A stretch of DNA of 64,000 bases from Platanthera guangdongensis (lineage: Eukaryota; Streptophyta; Magnoliopsida; Asparagales; Orchidaceae). The notes below the pieces were generated by a model. That model saw nothing but the letters and a program-made list of their open reading frames with translations. It made no database searches and was not told the origin of the DNA. Each line of letters opens with the position of its first letter. Positions within the stretch are counted from its first letter, which is position 1. The stretch lies in the NCBI GenBank assembly GCA_039583875.1, contig CM077161.1, positions 63,617,885 to 63,681,884 of the forward strand, in the 5' to 3' direction. Shown piece after piece: positions 53,374-64,000 of this stretch. A program made the position numbers and the translations under genes.

Positions 53374-54542
53374 AGTTGAGGAGGCATAGATTGTTGATCT
53401 GTCTGATGAGGAAGGAAATGTAGAGGTGCATCCTCCTATCCTAGAGGCTCCTGCTCCTGAGCTGGTCTCTAAAGCTCGTGTTACTCCCATGGAAGAGTCC
53501 TCAAGTGACTTTGAGGGAAGTGCAGATCTCTGTTCCCCTACAAGTATTCCAGCTGTAGATATACCATCTACCCATACAGATGTTTCTATTCTAAAATCCA
53601 TTGAAGCCATGATAGCCCAACAACTACCATGTTTTGATCATTCCATGAAGAAAGTGTTAAAGAAGGTGAAGGAGACAGGGAAATACATGAATAATGGCCA
53701 AGCTGATATCAAGGTATGTATTCATAAACTGGATGATAGGCTGAACTCTTGGTTCGTGCAAGGAGACCAAGCAATTGTTCATACGATGGCAGGACTGAAG
53801 AGTAACTTGGATCTTCTTTAGATCGTGGATGAAAATGCCAAAACAATCATTACTTCCCATAATGAAGGAATGAATTATTTTGAGCTATGAAGCCATGGTA
53901 CTGGAAGAAGTTAGAAAGGGGGAGGATGCATTGAAAGCTAATGTGACAGCCCATGAATCCGCCATGGTAGAAAAATTCAAGGGAGTTAACATCTACAGTT
54001 ATGATAATTTCATCTTACTTCATAATGAGTTATTTGATTGGCAAGGTCAGACTTAAGATAAAATTCTTGAACCTGCAGTGCCTGCTCCACAATGTTCATG
54101 TTAATCCTGCTCAGGATTATTCTCAGTATTGGACTGACACTCAAGATTTTCCTCAGTTAGAACTAGGGTATGATGTTGCTACCCATCCAAAAGTTTAGAT
54201 AGTTGAAGACATACCTTAACAAGCTCAAAAAAGGAGAAAATAAGGTGAAGCTTGTAAGCTATCAGGTCTGATCCTAAAAGAGAAATGGCTGAGGTATGGA
54301 GTCTGATTTCCAAGAGTATCATTCTGGACACCTTCAAAATAGTGGACTTGGTGAATGGAAAAAGATGGGATTACTATAGCACTCATGAATAATAGAAGTA
54401 TGAGGTAGCATGCGCTGAAAGAAGACTTCATTTCAGGAAATACAATTTTGATGATCCGAATATGCCTCCAACTCCGCCAAGATATTATGTGAAGCCGAAA
54501 GCATATTTTGCCAGACAGAGTCAGAAAAGCAAGGGAAAATAG
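53374..54542 (+). pseudogene. SirD ORF3, C-terminal part, broken
   Basis: Continues the frame cut at 44623 if one duplication copy is discounted. A TAG appears at 53387-53389, then an acidic region, a coiled coil (MIAQQLPCFDHSMKKVLKKV to VHTMAGLKSNLDLL, 53606-53818), a stop at 53819 and later frame changes. The C-terminal block is recognisable: VWSLISKSIILDTFK, WDYYSTHE, RRLHFRKYNFDDPNMPP and RYYVKPKAYFARQ, ending TAG 54540-54542. The same signature ends ORF3 in SirB, SirC and SirE. Confidence 0.8.
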
Positions 54543-54736
54543 ACTTGATAGTTTCTTTTATGATTGATACTTGTAGACATTGGTTGCCCCGATATAGAAC
54601 TCATATATATATATATATAATTTAATGTTTTATTTGGGAATGGTGTTATTTCTTAATTTTATATGTCTTGTTCTTTCTATGATTTATTATTATTATGTGT
54701 ACAATTAACCATAGCTTGTAGGATTCTGACTTCTTC

Positions 54737-54750
54737 AAATAGGGCGAGAT
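54737..54750 (+). other. SirD polypurine tract
   Basis: AAATAGGGCGAGAT, one G-to-C change from the SirA/SirB tract, abutting the 3' LTR. The stretch 54543-54736 is AT-rich 3' leader. Confidence 0.82.
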
Positions 54751-55059
54751 TGTTGGGTATTGTATCCTCAATAACCCTGATTTGAAGAAGGGTCCACTTA
54801 AGCTAAGATGAATTGAGATTGTATTTGATGCTCTATTTTAGTTATGTGCTTGCAGGACTGTATTGTTATGTACAACCTAATGTCAGGTTACAGTGGGTCA
54901 TGAAATATTTGACTATATGATGTAATCCTTCATTGTGTAGGACAATGTGTTGACTCACGTGTAATCTCTCTATTGTGGTGTACTTTTATCTCAAGTGCAT
55001 TAGAAGGATCAAGAAAGGACAAAGACTTGAAATCAGAACGACAAAATTTTACCCAAGTA

Positions 55060-55620
55060 AAATTCGTCAAGTATCGTAATGGATATTTGTCGAATTCCTC
55101 GAGTATACACATAGATACTCGTCGAATTTGTCATGTATACATACTGGCACTCATCGAATTTGTCGTATTTACGTAGTGTAAAATCTCTGAGACTTGGAAA
55201 ATCAGTCAGTAAAAAACGTCGAGTATCATCAAGTATACTCGTCGAAATCGTCGAGTGTATCTTCTGATACCCATCGAGTTCGTCGAATATACATGTCGAT
55301 ACACGCCGAATTCGTCAAGATTCATTGGGTATACCATTGAGATTCCGAATTTACTTCTCTAGAATTTTCTAAGTTAGATTCGTCGAATATATCTTAGCTC
55401 ATATGTCAAATGTGTTGAGTGTATAAGCCGGTACTCGTCGAATTCTTCGAGTATGTCAGCCAATACTTGTCGAATTTGTCGAGTTAGTCTTTGCTAAGCT
55501 TTGAGTTACAGTTTCGACTATACTGAATTTCTTAATGTATTTTTCGTCGAGTTTCATTGTTGTTCACTGAGTATACTCGGCTATACTTGACGATACTCGA
55601 CGAATTATACTTAGGGTTAA
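55060..55620. repeat. SirD U3 array of GTCGAATTCGTCGAGTAT repeats
   Basis: Roughly 20 diverged copies of (C)TCGTCGA(A/G)T(T/A)..GTCGAGTATAC. Less perfect palindromes than in SirB/SirC but in the same U3 position. Confidence 0.75.
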
Positions 55621-55727
55621 TTTCTTTCTGATTTCAAATTTTTGCTTTAATCTTTTTGATAGCTATGTACAGTAACCTGCGACCTTTCCGGAATGCAATA
55701 ATTTTTCTAGCCGTTGCAAAGTAGGAT

Positions 55728-55746
55728 TCATATATATATATATATT
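55728..55746 (+). promoter_or_regulatory. SirD LTR TATA region
   Basis: CATATATATATATATATTTAG downstream of the palindrome array. Confidence 0.55.
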
Positions 55747-56087
55747 TAGGGTGGATTTTTCATCAACCCTAATTGTGCTAAAATCAAGAAATATTCCAAT
55801 CAAAAAGTTCTCGTCGGCTCACGTATACTATTTCGCGATTTCTGCTCCACCGACTACTATGCTGCACGATTTGATCATCTTCAAGCTAATCGCCTAGATT
55901 GTTGTTCTCTAAAGATTCTGATTCTCTCAGATCTAGTAGATTAGTGATCAAATTCTTCAAAGCATTATGATTTTTCGTGCTCTCCAAGACATTCAAGATC
56001 AACATTTTCGAAGAACGACGGATTGAAGACTTAGATCTAAATTAGAGTGTTTGTGATTCTTATTATGTAAATATTTTTACTTTTGTA

Positions 56088-56242
56088 GGAGTTTTTCCCT
56101 CCGAGTTGTAGATCCGTGTTTGGATAGAGTTGCAAATCCATGTTTGGATCGAGTTATAGGAGAGGTTGTTCTCCGAGTGGTAGGAGCATTGTCTCCGAGT
56201 TATAGGAGTTGAGACTCTGAGGTGTAAGATTTGTTTAAATCT
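56088..56242 (+). other. SirD R/U5 hairpin string
   Basis: Seven stems starting at 56088, 56112, 56136, 56159, 56183, 56205 and 56227 (pitch 22-24): GGAG/CTCC, ATCC/GGAT twice, GGAGA/TCTCC, GGAG/CTCC, GAGT/ACTC and AGATTT/AAATCT. Linkers GAGTTGTA, GAGTTGCA, GAGTTATA, GAGTGGTA and GAGGTGTA. Confidence 0.88.
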
Positions 56243-56448
56243 GAGATAAAGGTGAAGTAGATGAATCTATCCCTTCATGGTAGATAGGCGAGGCGGGACA
56301 GTGGACATACCCAACTCAGGGAACCACTATAAATCTCACTATTCTGTGTGCTTAATTTTTCAGTTGATTTTATTTCGAGAAAAGAGATAGAACTAACCTA
56401 TTCACACACCCCCCTCTAGGTGATTTAGGTAAACAATAGATACTTTCA

Positions 56449-56710
56449 CCTTTTGAAGGTAGATCTACTTGTGTGTTTATGTTCTTTAGTTAGCACTCAA
56501 GAACACATACAACACACAAGAATTTATAGTGGTTCCCCTATCTATGGTACATGCTCTTCCCCCCTTCACCTATCTAGTAGTGAGCTTGATTTGGCCAACT
56601 ACTCCTTTACTCAAATCAAACTGATCTTTAACCTTAGATCCCTCTGTGGATCATACAACTCAGAGTGCACTTCACTCGTACAGCTCAGACTGATTACAGT
56701 CCTACCTTTG
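56449..56710 (-). repeat. SirF: U5 scrap of another Sirevirus-like LTR
   Basis: Minus-oriented: TATAGTGGTTCCCC (stem-loop element) near 56526 and three hairpins (GATCCCTCTGTGGATC, GAGTGCACTTCACTC and GACTGATTACAGTC) at 56637-56697. SirD lies on its left and SirE is inserted on its right (CTTTG, 56706-56710). Confidence 0.6.
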
Positions 56711-56959
56711 TGAAAGTTATTTAACTAAAGGTTAGCTAGTCACCTAGAGGGGGTGGGTGAATAGGTCTTTGAAATTTTTAAGTATTTTCACTAGTTTCTT
56801 ACGATGTGATCTAGAGCTTATCCTTAGCACATGTAATATAAGAACAAACAAACACAACAACCAAGCACATTGTTATTTATAGTGGTTCCCCAATTAGGTA
56901 CATCTACCTTCCCTCCCACTTATCCAACTATTTTGTTGGACTAGGCACAGACTCCACCA

Positions 56960-57515
56960 ATATGCTCCTCGGAGCTTACACCTCAGGCCCTGAGCCTTAC
57001 ACACAGATTCTTTTCAGAATCCAAACTCAGAACCACAAAGGTTCCTACCTTAGAGACCTACAGAGCTCCTACATATCAATGGTCCACTGACCACCTGCCT
57101 CAGCCTTATTTCTAAGGCCTACACCTCAGGCTCTTTAGCCCTATAACTTCAGGCACAAAGCCTCACTCTCAGAGTGCTACAACACTCCTACAACTAAGTA
57201 CCCTACAAGTACCTACCCCGGTGCCCTTCTAGGCACCTACATCTCATCCTCCTCCAAGTAATACAACTCAGTGACACACTTGTCACCTATAGCTTAGTGA
57301 CTCACCAGTCACCCACCTTATCCTTATTATTAAGTCCAACTACTCAGTCTAGGAGGACATCCCTACTCTCAGATCCACACTTGGATTGTACCTTAGTACA
57401 CCAGTAGGGCACATTCCTCAGTGACTAGTTAGTCACCTACAGCTTAGGCCAAAAGGGCCTACAACTCAGATTCAGGTAAACTGAATCCTACAATAGTTTA
57501 TACAGGATGAAATAA
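56960..57515 (-). other. SirE R/U5 hairpin string (about 20 units)
   Basis: Examples on the plus strand: GATTCTTTTCAGAATC (57006-57021), GAACCACAAAGGTTC (57030-57044), GTGACACACTTGTCAC (57271-57286), GTGACTCACCAGTCAC (57297-57312), GTGACTAGTTAGTCAC (57421-57436), GGCCAAAAGGGCC (57447-57459) and GATTCAGGTAAACTGAATC (57469-57487). Linkers CTACAACTCA / CTACAGCTTA. Same ~24-nt pitch as in other elements. Confidence 0.85.
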
Positions 57516-57901
57516 ATTTAAGACAACTAACTCAGAGATAAATCTCTAAGTCTACCTTGCTGGACTGATCAGATATCAGTCTAGCCCACTTACTGTAGAA
57601 GGAATGATTCTTCTTCTAGAGCTAACTCCTTTACTGCACTGGTGAACAACTATCTGCTGTTGAAGGCTAACTGCCCTTCACACAGCTAACTTCTTGTTGA
57701 ATAGATGAATCAGCTGGCTTGTTTTGGAGAGAACAATATTGCTGAACTTGAAGAGCTTCAGCTTTATTTCTTTGCCTTCTGGCTAACTCTGCTGGACTTT
57801 TGCTTTTAAGCTTATCGGAGAAGATGAAGTACAGACGCCTCTGGTTTTCTTTTTTATGTTCTGTGTTTGTTCTCCGTAACACTAATCCTTTTCTTTTTCC
57901 T

Positions 57902-57910
57902 TTTTATATC
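57902..57910 (-). promoter_or_regulatory. SirE LTR TATA box
   Basis: GATATAAAAAGG on the minus strand between U3 repeats and hairpin string. Confidence 0.5.
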
Positions 57911-58239
57911 TGTTGATTTGAATCAACAACATAATTGAGGAGTGGGCCCAGCCAAGGATTGGTGAGTGCCACCTCCCTCAAAAAAGGACAAACCAGCTTT
58001 CAGTGCTACTGCAGCTTTCCTGAAATGACTTCATGTAATGTGACTTCGTTGACTTCTTAGTGACGTCAGCAGTGGTCATCCTGGTGCTGCTGTAGCTTTC
58101 CCGCAATGACTTGAAACACTTTGACTTGTTGACTTTTGTTGGCGTCAGCAGCGGTCATCACCTTTTGGACTTAGAAAAATTCTAGAACTTCTCTAAGCAT
58201 TGAGTGATGTTAAGTCACACAATGCCTTCTGTCTTGGCT

Positions 58240-58850
58240 CTCAATGCTTCTGTACTTATGAATTTTCACTGGCATTGTCTTAGCGGTACTTTCTCAGCGG
58301 TCGCAATGCTTTCTTCTTCTCAGCTAAGACTATCTTTTGTCTCAGCAGTTTCTTCTCAGCAGTCTCAATGCTTTCTTCTTCTCAGCTGAGACTGTCTTCT
58401 GTCTCAGTAGTTTCTTCTTAGTGGTCTCAGCGCTTTCTTCTTCTCAGTTGAGACTGTCTTCTATCTCAATGGTTTCTTCTCAGCGTTTATGCTGAGACAT
58501 GCTTCTCAGTTGTCTCAGTAATTTTGCCTTAGTCAATTTTTCTAAGTTTAGGTTGACGATTGTTGAACTCTGTTCGACGATTGGTGGGCTGAGCTTGACG
58601 AATTCTGAACCTCAAGCTTTTGAATTTAGCTCAATGAGTGCTAAGCTGAGCTCGACGAACTGTGAGCTGAGCTCGACGAACAGTAAGCTGAGTTCGACGA
58701 ACTGCGAGCTTAGCTCGATGAAATTTGAATCCTAAGCTAATATGTTGAGCTCAAGGAATGTTGAGCTGAGCTCGACGATCTGTGAGCTGAGCTCGATGAA
58801 CTGCGAGCTGAGCTCGATGAAATCTGAGACCCACACTTTGAACTGAGCTT
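58240..58850. repeat. SirE U3 arrays
   Basis: 58270-58490: about three 60-bp units with TTCTTCTCAGCTGAGACTG (CTCAGCTGAG palindrome). 58560-58850: about nine copies of GAGCTGAGCTCGACGA, with GAGCTC palindrome and CGACGA. Different cores from the other elements, same position. Confidence 0.82.
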
Positions 58851-59013
58851 GACAAAATTTGAATTCTCCAACATATTCTTTTTGCTGACCTGTCCAATCA
58901 TAGAATACCTGCATGCATGAAATCAAGCACGCATCAAATACATTATGCCCCTTTGCATGAATGGTGATGCCTCTTCAAATCCTGAGGAACATTATAGGGC
59001 ACAATTCCAAACA

Positions 59014-59031
59014 ATCTCTCCCTATTTGAAG
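59014..59031 (-). other. SirE polypurine tract
   Basis: The minus strand reads TTCAAATAGGGAGAGAT, one change from the consensus. The stretch 59032-59470 is AT-rich 3' leader without a frame. Confidence 0.8.
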
Positions 59032-59470
59032 AAGGCAGAACATCCATCCATGCTAAGGTGCATCAACACAAAAAAATATCATGATATGTCTTGTGAGATT
59101 TTATCATAACAACTAGGCATCCCAGTACCGGATAACTCCCCCTAAATGAGATGGCTTAACACTATGATTGAATGAAAATAATACAGGTGAATTTTCAATC
59201 ATTGACAGGGTATACATTATGATTAAGATATTCCTAATCATTAGCTAATTTTAGAGAGCTATAGTCAAACAGTAGCAGGCTAAGCTTGTGATTATAAGAT
59301 GTATATCAAGGAATATCATATTTATTAAACATTGTCACATCAATATAGTCAGCGCCAACTCAAATTAATTTCATTGATGGAGATTTGAAGTTTCTACACT
59401 GTTGATATACATTACAATTGATAAAATATTTTAAAGAAGCCTGACCCTAAACCCAATATCAGCTATTCTT

Positions 59471-61819
59471 TTATGAGATTGCATCAGCATCCTTGGTTGC
59501 AGCAGTCTTCTTCAAGTTTTCAGCTTTATTCTTCTGCCTTTTGAAGTAAAGGAATGGATTTAAAATATATCTGGAAGGTATTTTCTTAGGGTTGCTCTTC
59601 CTTACCAGATTTTCTTTAAATACTCTTTCCGTTAGAGAATTTCTTTCCAGATGCCTTATCCATTCCTTAGAGGGATATACACTATCAATGTTCTTCAAGA
59701 CTTGTCCATGGATTACCCAAGTATTTATGATGGTGGATTCAGAGGCATCACTTAGCTGTTCATAATATGGATCATCTCTATTTTCTGCTCTCCTCTTGGC
59801 CATGAACTCTTTAGTCATCTGAGTTCCTTCCCTCTTTATTCTAGGAATAAGTTGTGCATCCTGTGAAACTATAGCTTGTGCTGAGAAGTCTAGATCCTCT
59901 GGCCTCTTTTTATCCAGTAGGGGCAGGTGCAGTGCCACCCTAGTGCCTTGAATTATATTGAATGCTTGATCTTCAATGAGTCCTGCTGTCATAGCATGGC
60001 TTCTCTCACCTTTCTGCCTTCTCCAAGGATGGCTGTTTGTAGTAAGGAGGTGTTGGTTTCATTTCAACTTGATGTAGATTGGAGTATTCTCTCATTGTCA
60101 GTGAGCAACTCATTTTTCAGAAGTATTGCATGTTCAATAGAGTGGAGAGAAACATTGGTGACATGCTGATTTACATGATCTGATGCACCCCTAATCACCT
60201 CATCAATTGTACTAACAAAAATTTTTGACATATTATATGTTAGTTGCAAAAATATTTTGGAATGTTTCCATGGATTTCATGAGGGTGGTCAGCTTTATGC
60301 AAGCTGTTCTAGCCATATCAAACCAGGTTGTGACCTATTTATTTAAGTGAGAGGTTTCTTCTTTACATTCCTTGACTTCACTTAACAATTCATCCTTAAC
60401 TTGGAAACATAGTGGTCAATATACTCCTTGATGGTTATTGTCTAAGCATCCAAGAGTGCTTTGATATGATTTTGGAGTGGCCCATTAGAGATTTGGGTAG
60501 TGGGTGGTTGGCTTACTGAAGGAGGGAGTTCTGTTAGAGCAGGGACCTGTGAAGACTCCCCCTCAACTACAACACCTATAGAAGGAGCCATTTCCTTAGT
60601 TAAAGTTGTATTAGCACTACCAGTTAAGAGGGTTTTAGTATTACCTGTAGTGGGTGCAGACTCAACTAATCTGTTGACAACTTTATCCAAGGTTGTCAAA
60701 TCCATCTCATTATGCTCCCCCTCAGACTGAGCATCCTTCTCTGGGCTGGACTTATCAAGATAAGTATCTAATGTCTCAGGTGGCTCATGGTTATCTTCTG
60801 CAGCAGGGATATTTTTAATTGCTGCAACACCATCAGCGTTAGCGATGTCTTCCTCATCTTCTACAAATGCCTCTTCTTTAGTGGCATTCTTTGAAACTTG
60901 TCCTGACCTAGGACTGACATGGAATTTATCAACATGCACAACAGTATCCTGGAGTTGAATGTTTGTTGAGGAGAGACTCAGGGTTATGTCCGTCTGCAAA
61001 CCAATATTAACAGGGGGTAGTTCCTAGCTCAGGTTCAGAGCAGGAGGAACTATCTACTTCAACAACTTGCCATCTTTTATACCTTGAGGAGTCCTTTGTT
61101 TGTGTAGGATTGCTCTTGGGTAAGATCCTAGTGAATCTATCCAATGTCTTTATGTCCATTCGTTTCAGGTAGTGAATCTTTAATCCATGTTCTTGTTTGA
61201 ATGTGTTAGGGTAGGTGTTCACTAGGTATAGAGAAATAATTCTGCCCATGTTTGGAGTGGGTAGAAAGTCTACTAATCTCTGGTAGATGAGAGTAGACCA
61301 AGAGGTCTTTCTATTCAAGATAATCATGGTCATAACATCAAACATTGACCTGGAGATTGTGTCATGTGATCCAGGTTTACAGATAAGGTCTTTCCCTGCA
61401 ATATATGCTAGCAGTTTTCCTCTCTGGTTGAAGATTGTCCTCTTAAGAGATCCAAGTTTGACATCACTATATAGACACCACCTAAGAGCATTGTATATAT
61501 CCGTGACGGTGGGTTCTTCTTCCTCGCTAGGGTCGACGATGTGTATACGAAGGGCTTTGCCCGGTCTCTTAGGGTTTACCTTTATCTTGATATCCTCAAT
61601 CTTAGATTTAAGAGAGTCTTGAGAGGAGGACACTTTAATGTTGGAGAATAATTCTACTACCTCCTTTCTAAGAATGGTGGAGGATTCAAAAAGGGTGTAT
61701 TCCAGGCCTGTGATTTCAATCATCCTCAACACAGCCTTAATCTCTGGCGAGGCGTGACTAAATCCATCTCTCACAATTTCATATCCCTCCTGGAACTCCT
61801 TTATGACATTTGGCGCCAT
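59471..61819 (-). pseudogene. SirE ORF3, broken but best-preserved N-terminal domain
   Basis: ATG 61819 (MAPNVIKEFQ) opens 270 residues: LEYTLFESSTILRKEVVELF, GKLLAYIAGKDLICKPGSHD, SMFDVMTMIILNRKTSWSTL, MGRIISLYLVNTYPN and LKRMDIKTLDRF. A frame change near 61007 (beside TTGGTTTGCAG, possibly a splice acceptor) leads to an acidic Thr/Ser-rich middle (60999-60442), a decayed coiled coil (about 60420-60000) and a C-terminal block (59992-59471): SESTIINTWVIHGQVLK, SKEWIRHLERN and RYILNPFLYFKRQ. Relation to SirB/SirC/SirD ORF3 is clear in the N- and C-terminal blocks. Confidence 0.78.
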
Positions 61820-62484
61820 TGAAATTGGGCGGCAGGATGCTGCGAGGGTTTCAGTCTCGACGGCTAGGGTTAAGGCTTTTAAGAGTGGTGTGGTTTTTCG
61901 TTTTTTGTCTCCTTTATATTTATATTGAAAAATTTTAATTATTTATCATTAGGATACCCAATTAAATATTTTAGCTTAAATTAGTATATTTCGGTTTTAA
62001 CGGGTTGTGTTATGCTTCCTGTTATGAACCAGGGCATTTAGCACTTCTATTTTACCTCTCAGCATTTCTTCCATTTATTCAATGCTTGTTTAATTTTTAG
62101 CTTCCCTTACTGATTGGACGTACAATCTATTTGACACACCCTTAAAGTTTTTTTTATTAATTTTAAATAAAAGGGGGACCTATCATGCTAATAAATCAGT
62201 TTTATTAGCAACCTAATTATGCACTGATTTACCTTGAGGCTTGCTAATAAGTTATTTGAACTTGAGATTAAGGGCTGCATAATTTAACAATGCAAATAAT
62301 TATAAAGAATAATTGAATCACTGTTATCTATTTGGTGTGCTTGATTAGGCTCATTCTTAGCACATATAACTTAATTTATCAATTAGTAAATTTAGTCTCT
62401 ACATATAAGAGAGAGACTTATCTTGAGGCTTGCTTCCTCTAGCTTTTGAGGATGGCATACTTGATAGCCTCAACCTTAATTTGT
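61820..62484. other. SirE spacer replacing pol
   Basis: AT-rich sequence without coding capacity where integrase, RT and RNase H should be. Contains a repeated CTTGAGGCTTGCT (62230 and 62422). No palindrome array like those of SirB/SirC is seen. Confidence 0.6.
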
Positions 62485-62592
62485 TTCTTTTCATGGAGCA
62501 TATTCCTTGAGCAATCATCCAGTCCCAGACCTTTGCTTTGAACACCCATTGTCCAAATACCAAGTCTTCTCTAGACAGGTAATTGAACTATC
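62485..62592 (-). pseudogene. SirE protease remnant
   Basis: Minus strand TWYLDNGCSKQRSGTG: the copia protease motif with DSG changed to DNG, then stops. TTTTTCTTTGCAG (62593-62605) precedes it, the junction acceptor-like element seen in SirA and SirB. Everything downstream in pol is deleted. Confidence 0.75.
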
Positions 62593-64000
62593 CTGCAAAG
62601 AAAAATTATTTACCCTTATGCACCCAAAGATAATTGGGTCCTAGGTTCTTATTAGCATCATAAAACATTTGCCCAACTCTCTGCCTGGGCGGAGCACCTT
62701 TCTATCCACTAGTCACATTCAGGTTGTGCCAACAATCAATGGCAAAGTGACCCACTTTCTCACAACACCAACATTTATGAATGTTGTACCTTCTCTTTAG
62801 GACAACACAGAATTGTTGTCCATGAGAGATGTGAGCAGCACTAGACTTTGTTGGATGAGGATTACATGATACTGCCCCCTTCATCCTGAGTGAAGGTGCT
62901 GAAGAGATAAACATAGCTGGTCTAGGATGGGCCAGATTTATTTTTGGAGTCTGCTATCTAGTGGACTCTCTTATTTACTTAGATAAAGGATATTTGGATC
63001 CAAATCTAAAGAACTTACCCTGAGCATTATGGCTAGAGTGGACATTATCACTCTTTTTGAGATCATGTGTCTTCACCCCACTGGTGGAGCACACATTAGT
63101 TTGATCCTTCTAGAGTGCTGCAAACTTGATAGTTTTAGAACATAAATTCACTTTTTGAAATACTGTCACTTTATCAGGGATATTTGATTTGACTTCATAA
63201 TTTGTGTGATCAATATCCAGCTTCTCAGAGGTTTGGCAAGTTGCAGCTTTTGGTAACCTACCAAGAGATTGAGAAGGGTTAATCACAATCCTTAATCTCT
63301 CAATAATTTTTTGTTCTAGATATTTAATATGTTTCGATATTTCTTCTAGAGCCATGGACTACCACTCAAGACTTTTCTTGAGTTCAGACACCTCATGACA
63401 TTTCTTATCAAACTTAATATATTTATTGTTATAAAGAGTTTGATAAGGCTTGAGGACTTCAATATCCCTTGCATGCCTTTTGACAAGAGTTCTGCACTTC
63501 TTTAGAGCATCTAAGAGCAGTTCATACTTGTTAATCAATTGATTGAATTCAGACTCAGATTCTGAGCAATCTTTATTACGGGAAGAAGATGCAACAGTAT
63601 CTGGACTGGTTTCATAGTCAGAAGAAGATGAAGAAATGGAGAGAGGATGTATCTTGATTGATTCTGTTTGTAGCTCATTTCTTTCTTCATTTATTGCCAT
63701 CAGCATATGACATTCATAGTCTTCTTCGTCCTCCTCATTGTCACTGTCAGAGTGTGACAAAGGGGCCCTTATTTCTATCCGGGTAGCAGGATATTCTTCT
63801 TATTCTTCTGGATCTGCAACAACCGAGATCAACACTATATAGGCTTATTCCTCATCATCTTCTGATTCTGAGGAGAAAGAATCTGTCCATCTTTTCTTCT
63901 TCTTAGCCATAAAGGATTTCTCCTTCTTCCCATCCTTGTGGTCATGGTGATGCTTCTTCTTCTTCTTCTTATTCTTCTCATCTTCTTCCTTTATCCTGAC
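62593..64000 (-). pseudogene. SirE Gag, C-terminal part, broken
   Basis: Acidic Ser/Asp/Glu run (63760-63560), coiled coil KYELLLDALKKCRTLVKRHA (63540-63360), a second block to 63110, and zinc knuckle 2 (CWCCEKVGHFAIDC near 62720-62765). Homologous to the C-terminal half of SirA/SirC Gag; several stops. The Lys-rich knuckle-1 region runs off the right edge. Confidence 0.8.

Larger units (their letters stand above)
54751..56448 (+). repeat. SirD 3' LTR (1698 bp)
   Basis: TGTTGGGTATTG to TACTTTCA. Contains palindrome array (55060-55620), TATA run (55728-55746), hairpin string (56088-56242), stem-loop (56300-56328) and the ACCTATTCACACACC... C-rich terminus. CCTTT (56449-56453) may be the target duplication. 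Confidence 0.92.
56711..59013 (-). repeat. SirE 3' LTR (2303 bp)
   Basis: Plus strand TGAAAGTTAT to CCAAACA. Contains a very long hairpin string (56960-57515), TATA (57902-57910), and U3 repeats (58240-58850). CACCTAGAGGGGGTGGGTGA near 56740 is the conserved U5 terminus. The stretch 57516-58239 holds only R/U3 sequence. Confidence 0.85.
56711..64000 (-). mobile_element. SirE: Sirevirus-like element lacking most of pol
   Basis: Minus strand. 3' LTR 56711-59013, polypurine tract, ORF3 (61819-59471), a short AT-rich spacer, a protease remnant and gag running off the window. Integrase, RT and RNase H are missing, so it could move only with help. Its 5' LTR is outside the window. Confidence 0.82.

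Noticed and set aside
56960..57515. Hairpin string as microRNA precursors
   Set aside because: Stems of 4-8 bp are far too short for plant miRNA processing; individual units look like RNA structural elements.

Overview
The window is plant nuclear DNA made almost entirely of LTR retrotransposons inserted into one another. I found no host gene, tRNA or rRNA. Ty1/copia elements with Sirevirus-like gag and pol, chromovirus and Athila-type Ty3/gypsy elements, plant tRNA primer sites and widespread C-to-T decay all point to a large, repeat-rich angiosperm genome, probably heterochromatin. I cannot name the species. Element names below (SirA-SirF, DelA, DelB, TekC, AthA, Y, X) are my own labels.

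Layout, left to right. (1) 1-10593: SirA, a complete Sirevirus-like element (158-9335, target duplication GAACA), sits inside a GC-rich LTR fragment X (1-157 and 9341-10593). (2) 10594-14470: X sits inside DelA, a chromovirus of which the integrase end and the 3' LTR are visible. (3) 14471-24146: DelA sits inside SirB, a decayed Sirevirus-like element with gag, pol, an extra ORF3 and a 3' LTR. (4) 24147-25141: SirB sits in the LTR of an old minus-strand chromovirus, TekC. (5) 25142-28803: AthA, an Athila-like LTR, primer site and truncated gag. (6) 28804-29975 and 41912-43667: DelB, a minus-strand chromovirus LTR and gag piece, split by SirC (29976-41906, target duplication AGTGG), a full-length minus-strand Sirevirus-like element. 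(7) 43668-56448: SirD, of which ORF3 and the 3' LTR remain; its ORF3 is cut by DelB on the left and by Y (44624-53368, target duplication CTTCT) in the middle. Y carries a sense gag, no pol, and two antisense genes with their own TATA boxes; one of these has introns. (8) 56449-56710: SirF LTR scrap. (9) 56711-64000: SirE, a minus-strand Sirevirus-like element lacking almost all of pol but keeping gag and ORF3.

How the parts work together. In an intact Sirevirus-like element, gag and pol make particles, protease, integrase, reverse transcriptase and RNase H. Transcription starts in the LTR at a TATA box downstream of a palindrome array (U3), and the RNA is primed by initiator tRNA-Met next to the LTR. 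Four of these elements also carry an ORF3 that shares an N-terminal domain, a variable middle with coiled coil, and a C-terminal motif block. The two that have both pol and ORF3 carry a second palindrome array in front of ORF3.

Most striking observations: (a) the R/U5 part of every Sirevirus-like LTR here is a string of 5 to about 20 short hairpins at a pitch of about 23 nt, with different stem sequences that keep their pairing and near-constant linkers; (b) the conserved ORF3 architecture; (c) element-specific palindrome arrays duplicated between U3 and the pol-ORF3 spacer; (d) a conserved TGCAG at the gag-pol junction although the reading-frame relation changes; (e) the intron-bearing antisense gene inside Y. 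All coordinates and counts come from reading by eye.
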